Of a stretch of DNA of 64,000 nt, positions 19,865-27,751 are shown piece by piece; position 1 is the first letter of the stretch; each line of letters begins with the position of its first letter. The stretch lies in assembly GCF_001648775.1 (NCBI RefSeq), contig NZ_LVEJ01000003.1:62001-126000 (forward strand), read 5' to 3'. Below the pieces are notes generated by a model. The model made no database searches and was not told where the DNA came from. It worked only from the letters and a program-made list of their open reading frames with translations. Source of the stretch: Pseudomonas fluorescens (lineage in GTDB: Bacteria > Pseudomonadota > Gammaproteobacteria > Pseudomonadales > Pseudomonadaceae). A program made the position numbers and the translations under genes.

Positions 19865-21184
19865 ATGTTGAACAAGCGAATCAGTCTGATCGCATTGGGG
19901 ATGTTGAGCGCCACTCAGGCCATGGCTAACGACCAGGCCGAGTCCAAGGGTTTTGTTGAAGACAGCAGCCTCAAAGTGCTGCTGCGCAATGCTTACATCA
20001 ATCGTGATTACAAAGATGGTCGTCCGGACAAAGCCGAGTGGGGCCAAGCGGCCATCGGTACGTTCTCGTCCGGTTTCACCCAAGGCACCGTGGGTGTCGG
20101 TGTCGACGCTTTCGGTCTGTACGCACTGCGTCTGGACGGTGGTGAAGGCCGCACCGGCGCGCAAGGTATCGACTTTTTCAAGCAAGCGGATCACGCGCCT
20201 GGCGGTAGTGATAAAGCGGCCAACGACCTGTCCAAGGGCGGTGCAGCCGTCAAATTCCGTATTTCCAATACGGTGCTGACCTACGGCGACCAGATGCCGG
20301 CCTTGCCGGTACTGAACTACGACAACTCGCGTCTGCTGCCGGAAAGCTACACCGGTACGTTGATCACTTCCAAAGAGATCAAAGGCCTGGAGCTGAACGC
20401 CGGTCATTTCACCGCCGAATCGCGCAAGAGCGCTGAAGGCCGTGACAGCGGTGGTCTGAAGTCGATCAACGTATTGGGCGGTAGCTACCAGTTCACCGAG
20501 AACTTCAAAGGCGCGTTGTACGCTTCCGACGTCGAAGACGTATTGAAGAAACAATACGTGAATGCCAACTACGTGCTGCCGTTCAACAAGGATCAGTCGC
20601 TGACCCTGGACTTCAATGGCTACCGCACCAAGCTGGATAGCTCGTACGTTCGCGAAAACACCGTTCCGGGCGAAAGCATCGTGACCGGTCGCGACAACAA
20701 GATCTGGAGCCTGGCTGCAACGTTCGCCACTGGCCCGCACTCGTTCACCGTGGCGCACCAGCGCTCCACTGGCGACAGCAACCTGGGCTACGCCTACGGC
20801 GGCTACCAGAAAGAACAGAGTCGTGTCGGCGACGGCGGCAACACGATCTACCTGGCCAACTCCTACTGGTCCGACTTCAACGCTGAAGATGAACGCAGCT
20901 GGCAGCTGGGCTACGGCCTCGACTTCGGCGCATTCGGCGTACCGGGCCTGAGCTACAACTTCGCTTACGTGCGTGGCGACAACATCACCACGTCCACCAG
21001 CGAAGGCGGCACCGAGCGCGAGATCTTCAACCAGTTCAAATACGTCGTGCAGTCTGGCCCGGCCAAAGATCTCAGCGTGAAACTGCGCAGCTCGATCCTG
21101 CGTGTTTCGCAGAAATCCAGCGAGTACAACGTCAGCGGTAACGAACTGCGTGTATTCGTGGACTACCCGATCAACATCTTCTGA
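19865..21184 (+). CDS. OprD-family outer-membrane porin
   Basis: A 439-residue porin of the OprD/OccD-OccK family, which takes up amino acids or carboxylates. A signal peptide ends at ATQAMAND (about residue 23). The mature protein begins with SKGFVEDSSLKVLLRNAYINRDYK, typical of the first strand. Repeated aromatic strands follow and the C-terminus is VDYPINIF with terminal Phe. The ATG at 19865, behind AAGGAAAAC, is chosen over a far-upstream in-frame start that would span the leader hairpin. The substrate is not determinable. A terminator follows. Confidence 0.92.
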   Translation: MLNKRISLIALGMLSATQAMANDQAESKGFVEDSSLKVLLRNAYINRDYKDGRPDKAEWGQAAIGTFSSGFTQGTVGVGVDAFGLYALRLDGGEGRTGAQGIDFFKQADHAPGGSDKAANDLSKGGAAVKFRISNTVLTYGDQMPALPVLNYDNSRLLPESYTGTLITSKEIKGLELNAGHFTAESRKSAEGRDSGGLKSINVLGGSYQFTENFKGALYASDVEDVLKKQYVNANYVLPFNKDQSLTLDFNGYRTKLDSSYVRENTVPGESIVTGRDNKIWSLAATFATGPHSFTVAHQRSTGDSNLGYAYGGYQKEQSRVGDGGNTIYLANSYWSDFNAEDERSWQLGYGLDFGAFGVPGLSYNFAYVRGDNITTSTSEGGTEREIFNQFKYVVQSGPAKDLSVKLRSSILRVSQKSSEYNVSGNELRVFVDYPINIF

Positions 21185-21211
21185 TGCTCGATCAGGTGTA
21201 AGAAACATGAG

Positions 21212-21241
21212 AAAAACCCCGACTGGTTCGGGGTTTTTTTT
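21212..21241 (+). terminator. Intrinsic terminator after the OprD porin
   Basis: AAAAACCCCG, loop, CGGGGTTTTTTTT. It lies 27 bp after the porin stop. Confidence 0.9.
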
Positions 21242-21416
21242 CGACGGTTTTTCGACGAAAACCGGAAAAAACCTGTGTTTTTGTCATGAAAAAGTTGCTT
21301 TCAGGTGGCTGCAAACTCCGTTTCAAACAGAGCTTTAAATGCCTGAAATTCTTTCTCATGGACGCAAATTCTCCACCTAATAGATTAGGCCGCTCAACGC
21401 AGCGGAGAATTTGGTA

Positions 21417-22163
21417 ATGATCGTTTTGAACAGAGAAGTGGGCGAATCGCTACGGCGCGACAAATATGTCAACGTCCAGGGTGGTGACTTCAATCTCTAC
21501 GGTCATTTTGCCGACTTCGTCAGACTGACCAAAAGTTGGGAAAACATGGAGCCTGACAGCTACTACGGTCAGGCCGAAGCCGGCATGCGTTACCGTCGTT
21601 ACAGCGACTTTGAGTACAACCCCAAGACTCGCGAGCTGAAGCAACTCGAGCATCGCGCCTATGTGCAATCCAAGGAAAACAACGCCTATGTCGGCGGCCT
21701 GGTGCGGCACTTTCAGGACTTCTCCGATGAAGTGATTACTTCGCCGGTGATGCGCAGCCTGATCGACACGGATTTCGAAGTGTACAAAAGCGTGCTCCCG
21801 GAAGAGCTGCACGATGAAATCTGGCAGTGCCAGATCCATCAGATCCGTATCGAGATCAAACCCGGCAAACAACTGGAAATCACCCCTGAAGGGATTCACT
21901 GCGACGGTTACCCGTTCAGTGGTGTGCACTTCTGGGGCCGCAACAACGTCGAGGGTGCGGAGAGTCGTTTGTACGACATCCACGAGCATCAACTGGCGTC
22001 GACTACGTACCAGGAAATTCTCGATACCACCTACTTCCTCGACCGCGACATGCGCCACTACGTGACGCCCGCGCGCAACACGCACACCCATGCTATGGCG
22101 TACCGGCAGATTCTGGCGATTTCCTTCTCGCGGCCCGGGACCGCTTTCGACATTGTTCGCTAA
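21417..22163 (+). CDS. 2OG-Fe(II) dioxygenase, IDO/BsmA-like family
   Basis: A 248-residue cytoplasmic protein of the 2OG-Fe dioxygenase family that includes bacterial L-isoleucine/amino-acid hydroxylases. The facial triad can be proposed as H161-x-D163 in EGIHCDGYPFSG, with the distal His in MRHYVTP (about H214) and the 2OG-binding Arg in ILAISFSR. The ATG at 21417 follows GCGGAGAA. The GNAT gene and azlCD follow on the same strand, pointing to metabolism or export of an amino acid. The substrate is not known. Confidence 0.85.
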   Translation: MIVLNREVGESLRRDKYVNVQGGDFNLYGHFADFVRLTKSWENMEPDSYYGQAEAGMRYRRYSDFEYNPKTRELKQLEHRAYVQSKENNAYVGGLVRHFQDFSDEVITSPVMRSLIDTDFEVYKSVLPEELHDEIWQCQIHQIRIEIKPGKQLEITPEGIHCDGYPFSGVHFWGRNNVEGAESRLYDIHEHQLASTTYQEILDTTYFLDRDMRHYVTPARNTHTHAMAYRQILAISFSRPGTAFDIVR

Positions 22164-22620
22164 TCAGATCACCCCAATCGACGGCGTCGAATGCTCGACG
22201 CCGGTGGTGCTGCGACGCGCCACGGCCAAGGATGCGCAGCGCATGGAGCGCTTCTTCCGCCAGTTCGACGAAGTGTCCTTCTGCGAATGGCAGGACGCCA
22301 AGTGCCTGCGCGGCGTGCTGATCCAAAAAACCACCACGGCCTATCTGGCCTTCGACGTCGCCGGTGAAATCGTCGGCGCGGTGCTGGGCGGCATGCTCGG
22401 CAGTCGCGGCACGATCAATCATCTGGCCGTAAGCCCGCGCTATCGCAGCCAAGGGGTCGGTCAACGTCTGGTTGAAGCGGCGTCATCCGACATGAAGCGC
22501 GTCGGTGTGTTGCGGATGTTTCTGTTCGTCGACGATGCTAACCTCGCCGGCAAGCGTTTTTGGGCTGCCCAGGGTTTTTGCGAACCTCATGGCGAACGGA
22601 CATTTGAGAGGGATCTATGA
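22153..22620 (+). CDS. GNAT-family N-acetyltransferase
   Basis: About 155 residues with the GNAT core: AFDVAGEIVGAVLGG, NHLAVSPRYRSQGVGQRLVEAA (acetyl-CoA loop R-x-x-G-x-G/A) and FWAAQGF at the end. The start is uncertain. An in-frame ATG at 22090 would overlap the dioxygenase gene by 74 bp; the TTG at 22153 gives a short overlap and a typical length, and was chosen. It overlaps azlC by four bases (ATGA). The acceptor substrate is unknown. Confidence 0.8.
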   Translation: MFANQITPIDGVECSTPVVLRRATAKDAQRMERFFRQFDEVSFCEWQDAKCLRGVLIQKTTTAYLAFDVAGEIVGAVLGGMLGSRGTINHLAVSPRYRSQGVGQRLVEAASSDMKRVGVLRMFLFVDDANLAGKRFWAAQGFCEPHGERTFERDL

Positions 22621-23333
22621 ATGAAACGTCCGGCAGTGCGCCGTTGATGGTCAACCATCAGCCGTCGCGCACGTTTGCCGAAGCCAGCCCGGTGGTCGCC
22701 GGGTACTTCACGGTGTCATTCGTGTTCGGACTGATGGCCGTCAACGCGGGCCTGCCGATGTGGCTGCCGGTAGCAATGTGTTTGTTCGTCTATGCCGGCG
22801 CTTCGCAATTCGCCGCGCTGGCGCTGATCTCCAGCGGTGCCTCGCTGACTACCATTGTGCTGACTACGTTTCTGATCAACGCGCGACACATGTTGATGTC
22901 GGTTTATATGGCCAAGGCCCTGCGTGCGTTGGGGCTCAGCCGCATGGAGCGCTGGTGCTATGCCGGCGGCCTGACGGATGAATCCTTCGCCTTCCACAGC
23001 GTCAAGCTCGGCACCGGCGCGCCGGTCAACGTGCGTTACCTGATTGGCTTCAACCTGTTCTGCCACACTTCCTGGGTGCTCGGTGGTTTGCTCGGCGCGG
23101 TCTGCGCGCAATATGCCGCGCACCTGATCAAATATCAGCTCGACTATGCCCTGACGGCGATGATGCTCTACGTGCTGGTGTCGCTGTGCAACACCCGCAA
23201 CAAGCTCATCGCCGCAGCCGCCGCTGTGGTGTGCATGGGCGCATTGAGCCTGGTTGGCAGTTCGCCGTTCAACGTATTCATCGCCACGTTTGTGGGCTGC
23301 GGAGTGGGTGTATGCCTGACCAAACGTTCCTGA
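22617..23333 (+). CDS. azlC: AzlC-family branched-chain amino-acid exporter, large subunit
   Basis: A 238-residue integral membrane protein with about six to eight helices, of the AzlC/YgaZ family, which exports branched-chain amino acids or methionine with its small partner AzlD/YgaH. The signature FVYAGASQFAALALI lies at about residues 56-70, and NARHMLMSVYMAKALR follows. It is coupled by ATGA to the GNAT gene and overlaps azlD by 22 bp. This supports a role in exporting an amino acid or a hydroxylated or acetylated derivative. Confidence 0.9.
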   Translation: MNETSGSAPLMVNHQPSRTFAEASPVVAGYFTVSFVFGLMAVNAGLPMWLPVAMCLFVYAGASQFAALALISSGASLTTIVLTTFLINARHMLMSVYMAKALRALGLSRMERWCYAGGLTDESFAFHSVKLGTGAPVNVRYLIGFNLFCHTSWVLGGLLGAVCAQYAAHLIKYQLDYALTAMMLYVLVSLCNTRNKLIAAAAAVVCMGALSLVGSSPFNVFIATFVGCGVGVCLTKRS

Positions 23334-23629
23334 TTCTGGTAGTCGCGCTGATGATGGCGGTGACCTTTCTGCCGCGCGCCCTGCCGCTGCAAGTGAATAC
23401 CGAGCACTGGCCGCCGTTTATCGCGCGGGCGCTGGAATACCTGCCGGTGGCGATCGTCGCTGCGATCAGCCTGACTCCCTTGTTGATCAAGGATCAGCAC
23501 ATACAGCTCGATCGCCCGGAATTCTATGCCGCGATTCCGACGTTGTTATGTGCGTATTTCAGCAAAAACCTCTTTCTCAGTGTGGCGGTTGGGACGGCTG
23601 CGTACATTGCGCTCGGCTCGTTCATGTAG
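23312..23629 (+). CDS. azlD: AzlD-family branched-chain amino-acid exporter, small subunit
   Basis: A 105-residue protein with four predicted helices; FLPRALPL after the first helix is the family mark. The ATG at 23312 lies inside azlC, and longer upstream in-frame starts would be buried in azlC. Its last 84 bp overlap the 3' end of the convergent LysR gene, so the two mRNAs would be antisense to each other. Confidence 0.88.
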   Translation: MPDQTFLILVVALMMAVTFLPRALPLQVNTEHWPPFIARALEYLPVAIVAAISLTPLLIKDQHIQLDRPEFYAAIPTLLCAYFSKNLFLSVAVGTAAYIALGSFM

Positions 23630-24472
23630 CGGCAGGTCGACGACATCGTTCAACGCCTGGTTCGACAACTCCGGATTGTTCACCGCCAGACGCACTTCAA
23701 GGAAATCCTCGAAACCGGGGAAAATCGTCAGGCCGTTCTTTTGCGCGGCCTCGCGAGAGACCATGCCGACCGCGTCCATCTGCGTGATCAGCGACAGCGT
23801 CAGGGTTTCGCTGCACGAATAGACCATGCGCTGACCGTTCTCGTGATTGCCCAGCCCGGCGTCGAGAAAACGCAAGAAGCTGTGGGAATACGGACAATCT
23901 TCCGCAGGACGCACCTGAAACTTGTTGCCCAGCAACGTCAGCGGATCGTTCTCCTGCCCGCAATGCGCACCGACGACTTGTACCTGTACATCCGGCAAGA
24001 CAATGCTTGGCAACCCCGGCCGTTGCGGACCGATCAGCACCGCCAGGTCGAAGTCTTCATTCTTCAGCTTGCTGAGGTTTTCCATCGACTCGGCGTAGCT
24101 GAATTCCATTTGGTAATCGGGAAACACCTCGATCAGGCGCCCGATCATTCGCCGGTTGAAATCAGTTGCCAAGGTGTTGTTCAACGCAACCTTCAACGTC
24201 CGTTGCCCCGGCACTTTCAGCGCCTCGACCTTCTCTTCCATCTGTCGCGTGGCAATCAGCACTTTGTCCATATAAGGCGTGAGCTCGGTGCCTTGCGGCG
24301 TCAGCGTCAGGCCTTTGTTGGAACGTCGAAACAAGCGGAAACCGAACTGCTCTTCGACCTTGTTCAACTGCGCGGCCAACGCCTGCACAGTCAGGCACGA
24401 ATGCTCGGCTGCGGCCGACAAGGAGCCGGTCTGCACGATGCGCATGAGGTTGCGTAAGGTTCTGCTATCCAT
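23546..24472 (-). CDS. LysR-family regulator overlapping azlD
   Basis: A 308-residue LTTR with the helix-turn-helix at about 5-60 (GSLSAAAEHSCLTVQALAAQLNKVEEQFG) and an effector domain at about 90-295. The C-terminal 25 residues are rich in Arg and Glu and lie wholly inside the antisense of azlD, so they look like a read-through extension beyond the usual LTTR end. It probably regulates the dioxygenase-GNAT-azlCD group; this is inferred from adjacency only. Confidence 0.87.
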   Translation of the reverse strand: MDSRTLRNLMRIVQTGSLSAAAEHSCLTVQALAAQLNKVEEQFGFRLFRRSNKGLTLTPQGTELTPYMDKVLIATRQMEEKVEALKVPGQRTLKVALNNTLATDFNRRMIGRLIEVFPDYQMEFSYAESMENLSKLKNEDFDLAVLIGPQRPGLPSIVLPDVQVQVVGAHCGQENDPLTLLGNKFQVRPAEDCPYSHSFLRFLDAGLGNHENGQRMVYSCSETLTLSLITQMDAVGMVSREAAQKNGLTIFPGFEDFLEVRLAVNNPELSNQALNDVVDLPLHERAERNVRSRPNRHTEKEVFAEIRT

Positions 24473-24771
24473 GGGTAATGCCCTCTGAAGTGGGCTGGGT
24501 ATTGTTGTTTACGAGACTGCCGGTTCGGCGCCATATGCTGGCTATATTCCTGTACCTGAGCATAGTTGTCGCGGGTTTAGTAGCGAATTGATGTCCCTGC
24601 CGATGGCTGGAGGCTGACACAGGATCGGGGTTTTTGGTGACGTGGGGGTGATTGGGGTCAAAAAACCTTCACCTGAAATCAGAGAACGGCAAGGTTTTTC
24701 TGACTCGTTTTGAAGAACGACTAAATTCACTCGCGAATTAAATACATAAAAGTATCCATATATGTACTAGG
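24473..24771. other. Intergenic region between LysR and the Xre/RES pair
   Basis: About 300 bp of lower-GC sequence between divergent genes. I see no coding capacity and no REP element. The right-hand end is AT-rich and probably carries the toxin-antitoxin promoter ahead of the palindrome at 24772. Confidence 0.5.
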
Positions 24772-24790
24772 CTGATGAGCATGTCATCAG
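24772..24790. promoter_or_regulatory. Palindromic operator of the Xre/RES toxin-antitoxin operon
   Basis: CTGATGA-GCATG-TCATCAG is a perfect 7-bp inverted repeat with a 5-bp spacer. It ends 16 bp before the antitoxin ATG and lies just after an AT-rich stretch suited to a -10 box. Autorepression by the Xre-type antitoxin is typical of these modules; binding here is inferred. Confidence 0.65.
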
Positions 24791-24806
24791 TAATGAAGGC
24801 GGTCTC

Positions 24807-25217
24807 ATGCCTACCTCATCCCCAGCCCTGCCCCCACGCGCACAACTTGATGCCCCCGAAGCCGGGCGCGTTGCCCTGAAGTTTTTCTTCAACCTTATGG
24901 AACGTTGGGGCTGCAACGCCGAGCAGCAACGCACATTGCTCGGTGGTGTCGGCAATACGACGTTCTACAAGTACAAACACTTGCCGCCGAACGTGCGTCT
25001 GCCCCACGACACCCTTGAGCGCATTTCCTATCTGATGGGCATTCACAAGGCGTTGAGCATCATCTTCAGCAACAGCCGCGAGCGCGCTTATACGTGGGTC
25101 AGCAGCCCGAACACGGCCGCACCGTTCAATGGCCAGACCGCGCTGGATTACATGCTCGCCGGACGCGTGGTGGACATCGCCGATGTGCGCCGTTACCTCG
25201 ATGGCGTGCGCGGTTGA
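24807..25217 (+). CDS. Xre/MbcA/ParS-family antitoxin
   Basis: A 136-residue antitoxin. The N-terminal HTH-like region (about 25-80) contains LGGVGNTTFYKYKHLPPNVRLPHDTLERISYLMGIHKAL. The C-terminal toxin-binding domain at about 85-136 contains NTAAPFNGQTALDYMLAGRVVDIADVRRYLDGVRG, the classical ParS/MbcA signature. A GAAGG Shine-Dalgarno sequence lies upstream. Its TGA overlaps the TTG start of the RES gene. It should neutralise the toxin and repress the operon through the palindrome at 24772. Confidence 0.9.
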   Translation: MPTSSPALPPRAQLDAPEAGRVALKFFFNLMERWGCNAEQQRTLLGGVGNTTFYKYKHLPPNVRLPHDTLERISYLMGIHKALSIIFSNSRERAYTWVSSPNTAAPFNGQTALDYMLAGRVVDIADVRRYLDGVRG

Positions 25218-25894
25218 AGGTGCCAGCGCTGGCCGATGCGCAATGGTCGCGGGCGTATCGGATCGTCAACAGTAGCTTCCCGCCGATTACGCTGTTCGAA
25301 GATGTACTCGATCCAGAAGATCTGGAAATCGCCTACGCCCTTGAAGCGCTGACCAATGATCGCTTGATCGAACAGGCCGGTGTCCTCGCCCGAGTCCGAC
25401 CCGAAGATCGACTCTCCGGCCCCGGTTCAACGCCGGTGATGGCCGCGTTCACCCACATCGGCAAACGCAGCCGCTTCTGCGACGGCAGCTTCGGCGTCTA
25501 TTACGCTGCCAGCAGCCAGGCCGCCGCCATTGCCGAAACCTGTTATCACCAGGAGCGGTTTCTCGCCGCGACCCACGAAGCGGATCTTGAGTTGACCCTG
25601 CGTACCTACGTCAGCAAAGTGGTCAAGCCGTTGCACGACATCCGCAGCGATTACCCGCAATTGCACAACCCCGATCCCGACGCGTACGGACCTTCCCAGA
25701 GCTTCGCTCGGCAACTGCGCGAAACGCTGTCGTGGGGCTTGCTCTACAACAGCGTGCGTCTGCCCGGTCACGAATGCGTCGCCGCTTTTCGCCCGCCAGC
25801 GCTGTCGATTCCGAAACAGGGCAAGCATCTGCGTTATGTGTGGAGTGCGCTGGCGCGAAGGATCACAGTGGTCTTCGAAATCAGCCAGATTTAA
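25214..25894 (+). CDS. RES-domain toxin (NAD+ phosphorylase family)
   Basis: About 226 residues. RES toxins deplete NAD+ in the cell; P. putida RES and mycobacterial MbcT are characterised relatives. Visible family features are WSRAYRIVNSSFPP near the start, GSFGVYYAASSQAAAIAETCYH at about residues 92-113, and LLYNSVRLPGHECVAAFRP near the end. The start is probably TTG at 25214, overlapping the antitoxin stop; GTG at 25220 is the alternative. No ATG fits without burying the start in the antitoxin gene. The gene looks intact. Confidence 0.9.
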   Translation: MKVPALADAQWSRAYRIVNSSFPPITLFEDVLDPEDLEIAYALEALTNDRLIEQAGVLARVRPEDRLSGPGSTPVMAAFTHIGKRSRFCDGSFGVYYAASSQAAAIAETCYHQERFLAATHEADLELTLRTYVSKVVKPLHDIRSDYPQLHNPDPDAYGPSQSFARQLRETLSWGLLYNSVRLPGHECVAAFRPPALSIPKQGKHLRYVWSALARRITVVFEISQI

Positions 25895-25900
25895 GCGCGA

Positions 25901-25926
25901 AAGCCCCGATTGATTCGGGGCTTTTT
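25901..25926 (+). terminator. Intrinsic terminator after the Xre/RES operon
   Basis: AAGCCCCGA pairs with TCGGGGCTT, followed by TTTTT. It starts six bases after the RES stop. Confidence 0.9.
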
Positions 25927-26077
25927 CATTCCCGGCACACGGCTGAGGCAGCGCCGCATTCATTACACCGCATCACAAATGAAGTACCCCATGGCTACTT
26001 TTTCCCTTCTCGGCGCACGCCTACATTGAGCTCCAACACCTGACCACATCCCGCGGCAGGTCACTGGAGCATTCGTC

Positions 26078-26296
26078 ATGCCATTTGTCAGCGTACGCAT
26101 CACCCGTGATGGGGTGACCACCGAGCAAAAAGCGCAGGTGATCGCCGAAATCACCGAAACCCTACAACGCGTCCTCAACAAACGCCCGGACCTGACCCAC
26201 ATCGTGATCGAGGAAGTCGACACCGATAACTGGGGTTACGCCGGCATTTCCACCACCCAATACCGCCGGCAACTCGCGGAACGGGGTGAGTCATGA
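26078..26296 (+). CDS. 4-oxalocrotonate tautomerase-family protein
   Basis: A 72-residue protein beginning MPFVSVRITRDGVT. Removal of Met exposes the catalytic Pro1 of the tautomerase superfamily. Residues EQKAQVIAEITETLQRVLNKRP form the main helix. The substrate is unknown. A GGAG Shine-Dalgarno sequence precedes the start, and its stop overlaps the start of the DsbA-like gene by four bases, so it leads a three-gene operon with the DsbA-like and SDR genes. Confidence 0.9.
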   Translation: MPFVSVRITRDGVTTEQKAQVIAEITETLQRVLNKRPDLTHIVIEEVDTDNWGYAGISTTQYRRQLAERGES

Positions 26297-26937
26297 CCCC
26301 GACCGTCACCATCGATTTCGTCTCCGATGTGGTCTGCCCGTGGTGCGCGCTCGGGGCGACGGCGCTGGAGCAGGCGATCGGCAATCTGGCCGGTGAGGTT
26401 TCGGTAACGCTGACCTACAAGCCCTTCGAACTCAACCCGGACATGCCGGCCGAAGGCGAACCGGCGGTGCAGCACCTGATGCGCAAATACGGCCGCACAG
26501 CCGAAGACGTCGCCGCCGGCAAAAAGATGCAAATCGAACGCGGCAATGCAATCGGTTTCGAGTTCGACCTGGACAAGCGCACGCACTTCTACAACACCTT
26601 CGACGCCCACCGCCTGTTGTTGTGGGCAGCGCAGGAAGGACGCCAGGTGGCGCTGAAAAAGATCTTGCTGCGTGCCTACTTCCAGGACGGCGAGAACCCC
26701 AGCGACCGCCAGACCCTCGTGCGTCTGGCGAGCGAAGCGGGACTCGATACAGCGCAGGCCCGCAAGTTACTGGCCAACGATGAATTCGCCAGCGAGGTGC
26801 GCCAGTTGCAAGCGATCTATCGCCAGCAGGGGATCAACTCAGTGCCGACGATGATTCTGAACGGCACGCACCTGGTGTCCGGTTCGCAATCGGTCGAGTA
26901 CTACGAACAGATGCTCAAACAGCTGGCCGCGGCCTGA
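26293..26937 (+). CDS. DsbA-family oxidoreductase, FrnE-like (CPWC)
   Basis: A 214-residue cytoplasmic thioredoxin-fold protein. The start is TIDFVSDVVCPWCALGATALEQAI, with the C-P-W-C redox motif at about residues 15-18. The cis-Pro region is GINSVPTMILNG, typical of FrnE/2-hydroxychromene-2-carboxylate isomerase-like DsbA proteins. It is coupled to the tautomerase gene by ATGA. The role is unknown; FrnE homologues assist disulfide exchange or polyketide maturation. Confidence 0.9.
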   Translation: MTPTVTIDFVSDVVCPWCALGATALEQAIGNLAGEVSVTLTYKPFELNPDMPAEGEPAVQHLMRKYGRTAEDVAAGKKMQIERGNAIGFEFDLDKRTHFYNTFDAHRLLLWAAQEGRQVALKKILLRAYFQDGENPSDRQTLVRLASEAGLDTAQARKLLANDEFASEVRQLQAIYRQQGINSVPTMILNGTHLVSGSQSVEYYEQMLKQLAAA

Positions 26938-26982
26938 TCGATCACTGCTTTAAAACACTATTTATCTATCGAGGATTTCATC

Positions 26983-27693
26983 ATGAGCAATTTCAAAAAA
27001 ACCGTTGTTATCACCGGTGCATCCCAAGGCTTGGGCGAAGGCATGCTTAAAGCGTTTCGCGAACTGGGCTACAACATTGTCGCCACCTCGCGTTCGATCA
27101 AACCATCGAATGACCCGCAGATCCTGACCATCGCTGGCGACATCGGCGACCCGGCCACCGCGCAACGGGTGATCAGCGAAGGCTTGGCACGTTTCGGCCG
27201 CATCGACACCCTGATCAACAACGCCGGCATCTTTGTTGCCAAACCCTTCACCGCTTACACAGCCGAAGACTACGCGGCCGTACTGTCGGTCAACCTCAAC
27301 GGCTTCTTTTACATCACCCAACTGGCCATCGCCGAAATGGAAAAACAGGGCAAGGGCCACGTGGTCAACATCACCACCAGCCTCGTCGACCACGCTGTCG
27401 ACGGCGTGCCTTCGGTGCTCGCTTCACTGACCAAGGGCGGCCTCAACGCCGCGACCAAATCCCTGGCGATCGAATACGCCAAACGGGGGATTCGGGTCAA
27501 CGCGGTATCACCGGGCATCATCAAGACACCAATGCATGGCGAAGAAACGCACGCAGCGTTGGGCGCTTTGCACCCGGTCGGGCGTATGGGCGAAGTCGAA
27601 GACATCGCGCAGGCGGTGGTGTACCTGGACAACGCGGCATTTGTAACCGGTGAGATCCTGCATGTGGACGGTGGGCAGAGCGCTGGGCACTGA
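26983..27693 (+). CDS. SDR-family oxidoreductase lacking the catalytic tyrosine
   Basis: A 236-residue Rossmann-fold protein with the NAD(P)-binding motif TGASQGLGEGM at about residues 11-21 and NNAGIF near 83. Where the classical Y-x-x-x-K pair should be, the sequence reads A-S-L-T-K (in VLASLTKGGLNAATKS), so the lysine is kept but the tyrosine position is alanine. I recall the VLASLTKGG form in close homologues, so it is probably a family trait, not a local mutation. The C-terminal VTGEILHVDGGQSAGH is typical of SDRs. It is the third gene of the tautomerase-DsbA-SDR operon. Confidence 0.88.
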   Translation: MSNFKKTVVITGASQGLGEGMLKAFRELGYNIVATSRSIKPSNDPQILTIAGDIGDPATAQRVISEGLARFGRIDTLINNAGIFVAKPFTAYTAEDYAAVLSVNLNGFFYITQLAIAEMEKQGKGHVVNITTSLVDHAVDGVPSVLASLTKGGLNAATKSLAIEYAKRGIRVNAVSPGIIKTPMHGEETHAALGALHPVGRMGEVEDIAQAVVYLDNAAFVTGEILHVDGGQSAGH

Positions 27694-27708
27694 GGATTGC
27701 AGGTGTGC

Positions 27709-27739
27709 AAAGCCCTCGCAGAAATGCGGGGGCTTTTTT
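27709..27739 (+). terminator. Intrinsic terminator after the SDR operon
   Basis: AAGCCCTCGCA pairs with TGCGGGGGCTT around GAAA, followed by TTTT. On the opposite strand it also faces the end of the DUF3077 gene. Confidence 0.85.
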
Positions 27740-27751
27740 GTGGGTGACGGT

